Shown here in pieces: positions 56,131 through 64,000 of a stretch of 64,000 nucleotides of DNA. Source of the stretch: Candidatus Methanophagales archaeon (lineage in GTDB: Archaea; Halobacteriota; Syntropharchaeia; Alkanophagales; Methanospirareceae); contig JANPRD010000011.1 of assembly GCA_024699715.1 (NCBI GenBank), positions 62,001 through 126,000 of the forward strand. The letters run 5' to 3'. Position 1 is the stretch's first letter. Each line of letters opens with the position of its first letter. A model generated the notes under the pieces. That model was given only the letters and a program-made list of their open reading frames with translations. It ran no database searches and was not told the DNA's origin. The translations under genes were made by a program, and so were the position numbers.

Positions 56131-59100
56131 CTAAAGGCGTCTCCAACTTACTTTTCTCCACACTAAATTCTCAATCCTTTCAATTAGAGAACGCCTGTTT
56201 CCCACATATTCCGCTATTTTCTTGCGAACTGCCTCACGAGTTTTGAGATAAGATTGCACTGCTCGCCTCACCGCATCCTTATCCTTCGGAATTTTTATGC
56301 GCCTGCGACCACTTTTAACCGCAATTTCTATGTATTTCGCCTCCTCTCTCGTCTCACATCTCAACTTCAGCGTGCGAAACTTCACGAATATGCCTTCAAG
56401 CGAGGATTCCAACGAAGGCTCTCCCTCCTCCTTCGGAATATAAATCTCTTCGCACTCCTCCCCCTCAATATACCCCTCAGGAAATCTTAATTCACCACCG
56501 AACTCCCGCAAGACATCCGCAGCAATCTCCTCCACAGCCACATCTCCTTTCCTACCTCGCCTCTCAACACTCCTCGCTTTCTCTAACCTTGAACGCACTA
56601 AATCAACCACCGCTCTGTAAACTTCTAACTGCTCCTCCTCGCTTAATCCCAAAATCTCTCCCATCACAATGCGGTCAAGTCTCTCGGCGGTCTTCTTTCA
56701 CTTTCTCTAACGAAACTTCCTCTGGCGTGTCCGCTCCGAGCTCTTCAAAAATTTCTGAATTCGTCTTCCGACACAACTCTTTTAATGTTTCTGAAATCTC
56801 CTTCTCTTCTTAACGACAGTTCTATTCAACGGAATGCCAAGCTTTTCCAACCAATATACATTTGTATATACAGCATCCCTCCCCTAAATTCGTAAATACC
56901 ATCAATCTCTATGAGGAGTGGAATTAATGAACTATGCAAATAACCCTCTACTTCAAGCACATTCTTTGTGTATATATAGAAAAATCTTTGATCAGCCCAT
57001 GTTTTTCTCGTATTAAAAACTGCAAATCGTGTATTGTATGCATCAGACCATATTAAATCAGGTTTTTCCCATTTTCCCAAGTCATACCAACGCTCTCTCG
57101 CTCTGCAAGTAGGTCTTTTGTGAAACTCTCTCGGCTTTTCTTCGCCCCACTCAATATATTTCAGCACATTTGTTCCCCTCAAATCCTCCTTATCTTTATG
57201 AATAAGAAGCACTCTGAACTTTAAATCCTTCGGGTTTATGACGATTGACTTGCATTCTCTCGGCGATTTTATCACATAATTCGGAATCCAATATACAAAA
57301 CCATCGTTCCGTAAGACTTCTTCAAGCGAGAAATCTTCAGCGTATTGCGAATTTTTGAAGTATTCACCGCCTTTGTCCTTCCAGACATCTTCAGCAACAG
57401 GAGGCTCTTCCCACTTACGCAAAGGATGCATCCAAAATTCCCGCTCTATTCCCCACGCTTTTATCTGCTCTTCCGTGAGGTAGAAGAACTCGTTCGCTCC
57501 CGTTGTAAATCCTCTTCGGACTTCTGCGACTGCTTTAAGCGGAACAAACAAATCCTTTCCTTTCTCTAAAATCTTGAAGAATATTGAAGGCGCTCTCAAG
57601 TATTTTCCCCATTTTGAACCCACATATTTTTCAGCGTCGGCGTCAAAGCCTTCTTCCCAGAGTTTCCGCTGCTCAACGACGAAAATACGCATGCTTTCGT
57701 TTTCCTCGTAAGATGTGCAACGCTCTATTTGAGAGGCAAGCATCTCCGCATTCTTCCAATGCCTCGCCTCGCTCTCACCCTCCCTAACGCTCACTCGCAG
57801 GAATTCACGCAGAGGCTTCTTCAACTGCACAAACCTCACGAAATTCCGCATCCTTTCTTCAGAGGAACTGCACTTCTCAAGCACTGTTATGCATGTATTC
57901 ACATCCGCTGCTGAAAACCATCGCTCCACTTTGCTCTCTATTATCGCAATAATCTTGAAGTTTTTGAGCAGGAATTCCTGAATATACCTGCCGTAATCAA
58001 CATCTAACCAAGAGTTTGAAGTGATAAGAGCCATTCTTCCCCCTTCTTTGAGGAATTTTGCGCCGTGAATGAAGAAATAACCGTAAATGCTCATTCGCTT
58101 TCCCGCATCAATTCCCGCCTCTTCTCTCGCAATTTTCCTCAATCTCTCCTTGTAGCCTTTCGGGAATATGTCTTCTATTTCTTCCTGACGGGTGTAAGGC
58201 GGGTTCGTGATGACAACATCAAAAAGTTCTGCGGAAGCGGAAGGAGGAAGGACATTGAAAAAGTCCTCGTGCTGAATGTCTGCGTTGAACGCTGCGAAGA
58301 CATTTTTAATTGCGAGGTTCATTTTCGTCAAATAACAAGCAAATTCTGAGATGTCTACACCCTTTAACTCTTGCAAAATCTCCTCGTGCCTCTTCTTTCC
58401 TTTCAGGCGTTTCAGTGCGTAAGCCCTCGTCAAGAAAGTTCCCGCACCACACGCAGGGTCCAAGATGCGTTCATTTCCGCTCTTAACGCAGAAACAGAGC
58501 ATAAAATCAACAACAGATGAAGGCGTGAAGTATTGACCGAATTTATGCCTTTCCTCGTCTGGAATCAAATTCTCAAAAATAGAGCCGAGAACATCGTATT
58601 CTATTTTTGAGAGGTCGTAGCGTTCAATCTCACGCACAAACTCACTGAATTGCTCAGAAAAATCCTTATCTGCGGGAAAAGGCAAATCATCCAAGAACTC
58701 TCGCTTGAAAATTCCGACGGGACAACGCTCAAAATACTCATTCAAAACAGACAGAATGGAAGAGCCTGCGGGTATTTGAATCTCTGGCAATTTGAATCCT
58801 TTGGCGACGCTCCTTAAGAAGTTGTAAAAGAGGAGTTTCGCAACGAGAATTAAAATGCAAAGCCTTGAAACCCTGTCAAAATCCGCTTCATTTCCATGAA
58901 AAACCCATTTCTGCTCCCTGAACCAAGCACGCAAACGCTCTTTGAATGCTGCATCTCTGCTGCGAGGCGCTGAAGATGCTCAGAAAGCGGAATGTAGAAT
59001 GTGTTCACTGCTGATTTGAGACGCTCAATGAACATGCGGTCAAGCGGAAGCGCAGGTAAGCGCCGCCTCTCATATATTTCATGGAACTCTCGCAAGAAAC

Positions 59101-59575
59101 GCCTGAGAAATTCCTTTATTCTTTCCTGAACATCTCTGCGTCGCACTTCTTCCATCCGTTTCACTGAAACGACATCTCTGTGCAGGCGACGACGCTCAAG
59201 CAGTGGCGTCCCCTCTTTGAAAGTCTCCCAGAGGACGAACTCACGCACATTCCAAGTAGCAAAGAACGGAGCGCCGAGCAGAGAAGCCTTGCGCATCGCA
59301 TTCTCGGTGAGTGAAAGCGAGTAACCGTTGAACGAGGGACGCTTCAACTCCAAAATACACGCTGGCTTCCTGACAACTGCGCCTCCTGCGCCTTCTGCAC
59401 TTTGCGCCTCACGCTTTTTGAAAATCACGATGTCTGCTTTCAGTGGTGCTGCTCCTTCGCCTGTCCGAATGGGAAATTCCTGCTCAAATTCAAAAGGTAA
59501 GCCTTCCTCTGACGCTATTTCACTCAACCACCGCAGCACAAAGCCCTGAAATTGCGGCTCAATGACGCTATTCAT
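56131..59575 (-). pseudogene. Type IIG-like restriction-modification gene, copy B (broken)
   Basis: Copy B has the same parts as copy A, but its breaks differ. The N-terminal 241 codons (59575-58850) are cut from the methyltransferase part (58934-56826) by a one-base loss near 58955, at GCATCTCTGCTGCG where copy A reads GCATCCTTCTCTGCG. At the right end a further shift near 56690 separates the C-terminal part (56667-56131). Past the point where copy A lost its frame (about 57140), copy B reads on through WYDLGKWEKPDLIWSDAYNT. The 3' end is truncated by the duplication joint, ending LVWRKVSWRRL. Confidence 0.86.
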
Positions 59576-59583
59576 CTTTCATA

Positions 59584-60978
59584 TTACAAATAACTCAACC
59601 ATCTCCTACCAAAATCATATTCTTTCAGCAGCTCTTTCGCATTTTCCCGCTCTTCTTGATGCATCTTCAAGAATTTCTGCATCAATTCAGCGGCGAGTTC
59701 CTTGCAAGAGCGGCAAATTCTTCGCCCCGTTTTGCATTCCTCGTAGATTTCTCGCACAAAAGCGTCATCCTCAATCAAATGCGTGAGCAGGAGCTCGTAA
59801 ACTGCGCATTTCTCAGGTTCGCCTCCGAGACGGCGCTGCTCCTCTGCTGTTGCTCTTCCGCCTGTCAGAGCGTTCTTCACCTTGCGAGCAGCCTCTTCAG
59901 GCGGTTCTGTTAGCGAAATGACACTTTGAGGGTTGCTTGACGACATTTTTCCGCCTGTTAAGCCACGCATGAACTTGTGGTAAGTGGAAGCAGGGAGAAA
60001 AAAACCGTAGCCCCCTCTACTGACCTCAACTTCTCGCACAATTCGCTCAACTTCCTTCACTTTCTCTTCAAAATTCTCATCATCGTCAAACCAAACATCC
60101 AAATGCATCTCATACAAGCGTGTCTTCTTTGCTGAATCTAAGCGAGCAAGGACATCATTCAACGCACTTCTGTCCGCTTTTTTCAAGCGGATGCTCACAT
60201 AATTTTCGCCATCAAAGCGACGACGCTCAACTGTGAACATGCGAAGACGAGATGCGACATCCCTCGTCAGACGAATGTGCGGGTCTTGGTCCGCTCCGAC
60301 AGGCACGACCGTCGGTTTAGGACCGCCGAAGTCCTTGTGTTGAGGCTGCAGTATGTCTGCGATTTGGACGAGGACGCTGAACATGTGCGAGATTTTGACA
60401 TCAGAGCGGAAGCCGTAAATTGCACTCATCTCGCTGAAATTCACTTCTGTTCCCGCCTCAACTGCGAGGTCTTGCACCCGCTTGTTCTCAGATTGGAAGT
60501 ATAAGAAGCCACGATTGATGTCAAAACCGAGAGCGAGAAGGCTTAAAATGTATTCACTGACGCCTAAACGCTTGCATTTCTCCCACGAAATTCCTCTAAC
60601 TGAGTGAGATTCAATATCTGCGATGCAAGAGAATGCGTAAGCACCACGCTTCTGATGCCATATTATCTCGTCCATGACCATTTTATTCCCGATATGAACC
60701 TTTCCTGAAGGCATGAAACCGCTGATTACTGCGAAATCATCGCCATTTCGCATCGCTTCTAACACTTCTTCGTAGCCACGATGACCGAAAATGATGCCTC
60801 TTCGCATGTATAAATGCGGATTCTCTATTTTAGAGCGGATTTCTGCGAATGGAGAGATGCCGAATTCTTTGAGGAGGCGCTCGTAGTCCTCAATCGCTGC
60901 GACACTCCAAGGGTCTAACTTCTCACGCCCCCCGCTTCTTTCGTTCAAAACGCTCTCACCTCTCCTCGCCCTACTCAC
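59584..60978 (-). CDS. trpS: Tryptophanyl-tRNA synthetase, copy B
   Basis: A full-length 464-residue copy with intact HIGN and KMSSS motifs. The visible differences from copy A are conservative (V/S, I/L, R/K, R/M and the like), which suggests selection on both copies or two strain variants. The same neighbours and an eight-base overlap with purS copy B are kept. Confidence 0.95.
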   Translation of the reverse strand: MSRARRGESVLNERSGGREKLDPWSVAAIEDYERLLKEFGISPFAEIRSKIENPHLYMRRGIIFGHRGYEEVLEAMRNGDDFAVISGFMPSGKVHIGNKMVMDEIIWHQKRGAYAFSCIADIESHSVRGISWEKCKRLGVSEYILSLLALGFDINRGFLYFQSENKRVQDLAVEAGTEVNFSEMSAIYGFRSDVKISHMFSVLVQIADILQPQHKDFGGPKPTVVPVGADQDPHIRLTRDVASRLRMFTVERRRFDGENYVSIRLKKADRSALNDVLARLDSAKKTRLYEMHLDVWFDDDENFEEKVKEVERIVREVEVSRGGYGFFLPASTYHKFMRGLTGGKMSSSNPQSVISLTEPPEEAARKVKNALTGGRATAEEQRRLGGEPEKCAVYELLLTHLIEDDAFVREIYEECKTGRRICRSCKELAAELMQKFLKMHQEERENAKELLKEYDFGRRWLSYL

Positions 60979-61231
60979 GAGCCTGCTGCCCTCTGATTTT
61001 TATTTCATATTCTTGAATTACGGGGTTTGCGAGCAGTTTCTTGCACATTTCCTCAGCCTCTCGCAGAGCATCTTCCTCGGATGCACCGTTCAACGAGACT
61101 AAAAAGACTTTCTCGGTTCTCACGCTTCGCACATTGAATCCGAGCAGGTTCAGAGCCTTCTTCGTGTTCTCGCCTTCGGGGTCTGCAACGCCTCGCTTCA
61201 GGCGAACCCGCACCTCCACCTCAAACAACAT
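60971..61231 (-). CDS. purS: PurS, copy B
   Basis: An 86-residue product with no visible difference from copy A. It overlaps the trpS start by eight bases, as in unit A. In this copy the frame upstream of MLFEVEVRV is closed earlier, supporting that methionine as the true start in both copies. Confidence 0.88.
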   Translation of the reverse strand: MLFEVEVRVRLKRGVADPEGENTKKALNLLGFNVRSVRTEKVFLVSLNGASEEDALREAEEMCKKLLANPVIQEYEIKIRGQQARE

Positions 61232-61290
61232 TCACAGAAATTGGAGTGAGGATGTGAAAAGCATGGGGAAGAAAAAAGAAGAAGAGAAAG

Positions 61291-61580
61291 GGAGGGGGGA
61301 GTGATGGTAGTAAGCCCCCTTCTGTTTCAGGCGGCATTCATCTCGGCGCCAAAAGGCTTGCACCCACGGGGACGGTCGTTCCATCCGAGACCTTGCGACC
61401 TCATCCTTTCGGAATCATCGCACACGCAAGGCTCGGTATCGTTTCTGCGCCGTTGCCAGGGCTCTCGCCCTGTGCCTTTCGGCACCCGTGTCCTTGCGGT
61501 GGGGGGACTTTCCTCAGCTCCTCTTCACGCCCCTGCGGGCGCTCGGAGGAACCGGCAGCCGCCCTCCATCTCTCCCCCTC
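61291..61580 (-). ncRNA. rnpB: RNase P RNA, copy B
   Basis: It has the same CR-I, CR-V, P1 pairing and internal hairpins as copy A. A difference is visible in the loop just after CR-I (ACCGCAAGGACACGG against ACCGCAAAAGCACGG in copy A), and another at the 5' end (CCCCCTCTTT against CCCCCTCCTT on the + strand). Two RNase P RNA genes in one archaeal genome are unusual. Confidence 0.92.
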
Positions 61581-61673
61581 TTTCAATAATTGAGCAAAAA
61601 TTAATTTCCTTTTCGCCTCTTCCCGCTCCGCACACGCTCCGCACACGCTCCTTGCGTGCTTGCTCTGCGCCGC

Positions 61674-62798
61674 TCAGCGGTAGAAAGGAATTATATCTGT
61701 GAGGCGCTCGCGGTCTCCTCTTCTGCTCATGTCTCTAACCAAGCCACCTCTACTACCACTGCTTCTTGAGAATTCTTCCTGCTCCTCGTATCTGCCGCCG
61801 AAAATCCATTTAGGCTCGACACCAGTCATAATTGCGACGACTTTCACCTTGCCGTCGTATTCCTTTTTTATGCGTGCGCCCCAAATCACATTCGCATCAG
61901 GGCTTAACTCGTAAGTTAGCAGCTCAACAATGTCGTTTGTTTCCTTCATCGTGAGGTCAGTCCCGCCAGTAATGTGAATGAGCGCACCTTTCGCACCTCT
62001 GTAGTCCGCCTCAAGCAGCGGATGGTTCAACGCCTCCTCAACAACCGCCTCTGGCTTGTTCTCCGTCTTTGAAGTCTGACCGACGAGCATGACTGCGACG
62101 CCTCCTTCTTCCATCACCGCCTTCAAGTCCGCAAAGTCTATATTAACGAGGGAAGGCTGCGTGATTGTCTCTGAAATGCCCTGAATTGTCGTCGCTATCA
62201 GCATATCCATCGTCTTGAACGCATCATTAACGGGCAAATTCGGCGCATACTTTATCAATTTGTCGTTCTCAAGCACAATAACTGTGTCTGTTACCCTGCT
62301 CAATTCCTTTATTCCTTCAATCGCCTTCTTTCTGCGTATGCGTTCAGCCTCAAAAGGAAATGAAACCATCGCAACAACGATTGCACCCATCTCCTTCGCA
62401 ATCTCAGCGACAACAGGAGACGCACCTGTGCCTGTTCCTCCGCCCATTCCCGCAGTCAAGAAGACAAAATGCTTGTCACGAAGCACTTCCTCCAATTTCT
62501 CCCTGTCAAGTTCCGCAGCCTTCCTACCTATCTCGGGAGAGCCTCCCGTTCCGAGACCATGAGTGAGCGACTTACCAATTAACACCTTCTTCTCGCACCT
62601 TATTGAGTCAAGATGCAATTTGTCCGTGTTTATCGCCACTCGCTCTATGTTCCCAAGACCGCCGAGCTGCTCAAGCCTGTCCATTGAATTGTTCCCCGCT
62701 CCGCCCACGCCTACAACCATTATCCTCGGAACGCCAAATAACTCCTCTTCCCCCTCCTCTCTACTCTCAAATATTTGCTCCGCCATTTGCTCCGCCAT
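61674..62798 (-). CDS. ftsZ: Cell division protein FtsZ, copy B
   Basis: Essentially identical to copy A, with GGGTGTG and the other GTPase motifs intact and a Lys in place of Arg in IKELS. The start is chosen as in copy A (62798, alternative ATG 62846). Most nucleotide differences I could spot are silent. Confidence 0.95.
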   Translation of the reverse strand: MAEQMAEQIFESREEGEEELFGVPRIMVVGVGGAGNNSMDRLEQLGGLGNIERVAINTDKLHLDSIRCEKKVLIGKSLTHGLGTGGSPEIGRKAAELDREKLEEVLRDKHFVFLTAGMGGGTGTGASPVVAEIAKEMGAIVVAMVSFPFEAERIRRKKAIEGIKELSRVTDTVIVLENDKLIKYAPNLPVNDAFKTMDMLIATTIQGISETITQPSLVNIDFADLKAVMEEGGVAVMLVGQTSKTENKPEAVVEEALNHPLLEADYRGAKGALIHITGGTDLTMKETNDIVELLTYELSPDANVIWGARIKKEYDGKVKVVAIMTGVEPKWIFGGRYEEQEEFSRSSGSRGGLVRDMSRRGDRERLTDIIPFYR

Positions 62799-63010
62799 TT
62801 CTCCCTCCCTTCTCCTTCCATTCAGGCTTTCGGTATTCCTCCTCATGAAATAAACCCTATATTAATATTGCGGAGCATCTTCATTTTTATTAAGCAAGAC
62901 GAGAGGTCTTAAACAAGTAAGCACTGACGCCTCACACCGCCTCTCCGCACATGCCGACACACGCCCAAATGCTCTGCGCTCCCGCTTGCCGACGACCTGC
63001 TCAACGCCGC

Positions 63011-63667
63011 TCAAAGTGCCGCCTCAAAGTCCTCAATCTTGTATTCAAACGAGAATTCCTCCTCTTTACCTTCTCGCTTCATCCGCTCACGCAGCGTCTC
63101 CCTTGCGAGCAGCCAGTAAACGGTGGCGAGTGAGCGTCTGCCCTTGTTGTTCGCAGGAATCACAAGGTCAACATTTGAAACGGAGTTGTTCGTGTCGCAG
63201 AGTGCAACGATGGGGATGCCGAGTGAGGAAGCCTCTCGCAGCGCTTGGTGGTCGCTCATCGGGTCTGTAAGAAGAACAACAGAAGGCTCAACAAAATGCT
63301 CACTCTGCGGGTTCGTGAGCGTCCCTGGGATGAATCTGCCGACGATTGCCTTTGCACCTGTGACCTTTGCGAACATGCTCACCGGCTTCTGACCGTATTC
63401 CCTCGTTGAGACCGCAAGAATCTCGTCAGGTTGGAAGCGAGAGAGGAATTTCGCCGCAATCCGCAGACGCTCATCAATCTTGCGAATGTCCAGCAGATAG
63501 AGACCGTCAGGTCGCACTTGGTAAATGAATCTTTTCATGTATGATGTCCTCTGCTGCGTCCCGATGTGAACGCCCCTTGTCAAATACTCCGTGTGCGGAA
63601 TGAGCAATGCCGTCTCTTCCCACTCCTTTCCCCGCTCTGCACCTGTCCCAGCCTCCGCCGCAGACAT
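63011..63667 (-). CDS. rps2: Small ribosomal subunit protein uS2, copy B
   Basis: A 218-residue copy with no residue difference that I could see from copy A. It is the last gene of unit B. The 90 bases upstream of its ATG are conserved with copy A up to the end of the unit, then give way to unique DNA. Confidence 0.94.
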   Translation of the reverse strand: MSAAEAGTGAERGKEWEETALLIPHTEYLTRGVHIGTQQRTSYMKRFIYQVRPDGLYLLDIRKIDERLRIAAKFLSRFQPDEILAVSTREYGQKPVSMFAKVTGAKAIVGRFIPGTLTNPQSEHFVEPSVVLLTDPMSDHQALREASSLGIPIVALCDTNNSVSNVDLVIPANNKGRRSLATVYWLLARETLRERMKREGKEEEFSFEYKIEDFEAAL

Positions 63668-63851
63668 GATTCTTCACCGCCGAGATGTTCTCAGACCGTG
63701 CCTTCAGTCCAGCACGGAACCCCCGAAGAGCTCCGCCCTAAAGGCGTCTCCAACTTAGTATGCCCTGTGATATATACCTTATGGCTTCCACCTCCGGCAC
63801 TGTCCAAGGAAAAACTGAAAAATTTTTAAAATAGTTGCTGCTACTACAAAG

Positions 63852-64000
63852 CAGCGGGGTAGGAGAGCGGTTATCACTTTGTCCTTTGCGGACATAGGGC
63901 GGTGCGACAGAAGACATCGCTGAGCCTATGCCCGGCTGAAAGATCGGGCTCAGATGGATGAGGAAACTCCCCCGCTGTTCAGTGAGAGGGGGTCACGGAG
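63852..64000 (+). ncRNA. Candidate structured RNA at the window end (possible group II intron start)
   Basis: After an AT-rich TTTTTAAAATAG (63824-63835) come dense complementary segments: CAGCGGGG with CCCCGCTG, GTCCTTTGCGGAC, CATAGG with CCTATG, GAGCC/CCCG with CGGG/CTC, and CCCCC with GGGGG near the end. GTGCGAC after the GTCC hairpin matches the group II intron 5' consensus GUGYG. The element runs off the window, so class and 3' end are unknown. It is not RNase P RNA, which is present elsewhere. Confidence 0.35.

Larger units (their letters stand above)
48536..56150. repeat. Tandem duplication unit A
   Basis: Unit A (about 7,615 bases) matches unit B (56151-63757, about 7,607 bases) almost base for base: restriction gene, trpS, purS, RNase P RNA, ftsZ, rps2 in the same order and strand. 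The left edge falls where CCACACCAAATTCTC (48540) meets the unique 3' end of the restriction gene. The right edge is GTCTCCAACTTA before CTTTTCTCC (56150). The junction at 56150 joins the rps2 upstream region to the restriction gene 3' end, so it is the new joint made by the duplication. Confidence 0.93.
56151..63757. repeat. Tandem duplication unit B
   Basis: The second unit starts with CTTTTCTCCACAC at the joint and ends with GTCTCCAACTTA at 63757, followed by unique DNA. Its right flank is therefore the ancestral rps2 upstream region. Scattered substitutions, small indels and a 12-base difference in a repeat tract distinguish it from unit A. Confidence 0.93.

Noticed and set aside
54078-62798. 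FtsZ1/FtsZ2 paralogue pair
   Set aside because: The two proteins are nearly identical, so they are products of the tandem duplication and not the ancient paralogues.
63852-64000. RNase P RNA, because of GAGGAAACTCC and ACAGAA
   Set aside because: The two motifs are in the wrong order, CR-I deviates at a key base, and true RNase P RNA genes are at 53.7 and 61.3 kb.

Overview
This is euryarchaeal DNA with moderate G+C. The evidence is archaeal-type uS2, TrpRS, PurS, FtsZ, Elp3 and ApgM, a type A-like archaeal RNase P RNA, an aconitase-X subunit of the archaeal mevalonate route, tRNA genes without encoded CCA, and TATA-box promoters. DNA gyrase (gyrA, gyrB), MutL and an anaerobic ribonucleotide reductase fit an anaerobic methanogen-related lineage such as Syntrophoarchaeia, ANME-1 or Methanosarcinales relatives. 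That placement is inference; there is no rRNA or mcr gene here to test it.

Layout. Positions 1-6.9 kb hold hisF (end only), elp3, argG, a flavin reductase, a sulfide-type thi4 and a minimal sufC-sufB pair. A gene-free interval at 6.9-7.2 kb carries a promoter-linked candidate structured RNA. A leftward block (7.2-12.2 kb) has a K+ channel, MoaD, an E1-like enzyme, a zinc ribbon, a NifU domain, MoaE, two small proteins and an HtpX protease with an EF-hand. tRNA-Asp follows. A rightward block (12.5-24 kb) has a GNAT, purM, pgk, a GDPD, mutL, tRNA-Leu (opposite strand), gtrA, gyrB (frameshifted), gyrA and a winged-helix regulator. Then come polX and larB.

From 26.8 to 34.2 kb the anaerobic ribonucleotide reductase genes nrdD and nrdG are separated by about 4.6 kb made of two tandem cassettes. 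The flanks (R1, R2) are nearly the same in both cassettes but the AT-rich cargo differs: a membrane protein and an RmuC-like nuclease in one, a PD-(D/E)XK-like protein in the other. Next are leuB and leuA (frameshifted), a DUF2124-like protein, a CBS/zinc-ribbon protein and apgM. An AT-rich orphan DNA methyltransferase is followed by palindromic sequence shared with the first cassette. Then come an acylphosphatase-heptad protein, aconitase X, a decayed IS605-type tnpB, pyrE, purC (frameshifted), a LeuA/CimA-family enzyme and tRNA-Thr.

The last 15.5 kb is a tandem duplication of a unit of about 7.6 kb (48536-56150 and 56151-63757). Each unit carries a type IIG-like restriction-modification gene (broken in both copies), trpS, purS, RNase P RNA, ftsZ and rps2. 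The copies are almost identical except at the presumed target-recognition region of the restriction gene, which is sharply diverged. The window ends in another structured RNA, possibly the 5' end of a group II intron.

A theme across the window is low-complexity Ala/Ser/Gly/Glu linkers, encoded by short tandem repeats, inside conserved enzymes (pgk, gyrB, purC, leuA, the restriction gene and others). One tract differs in length between the two duplicate copies, and two housekeeping frameshifts fall in or beside such tracts. Raw-read confirmation is needed to separate slippage biology from assembly error.
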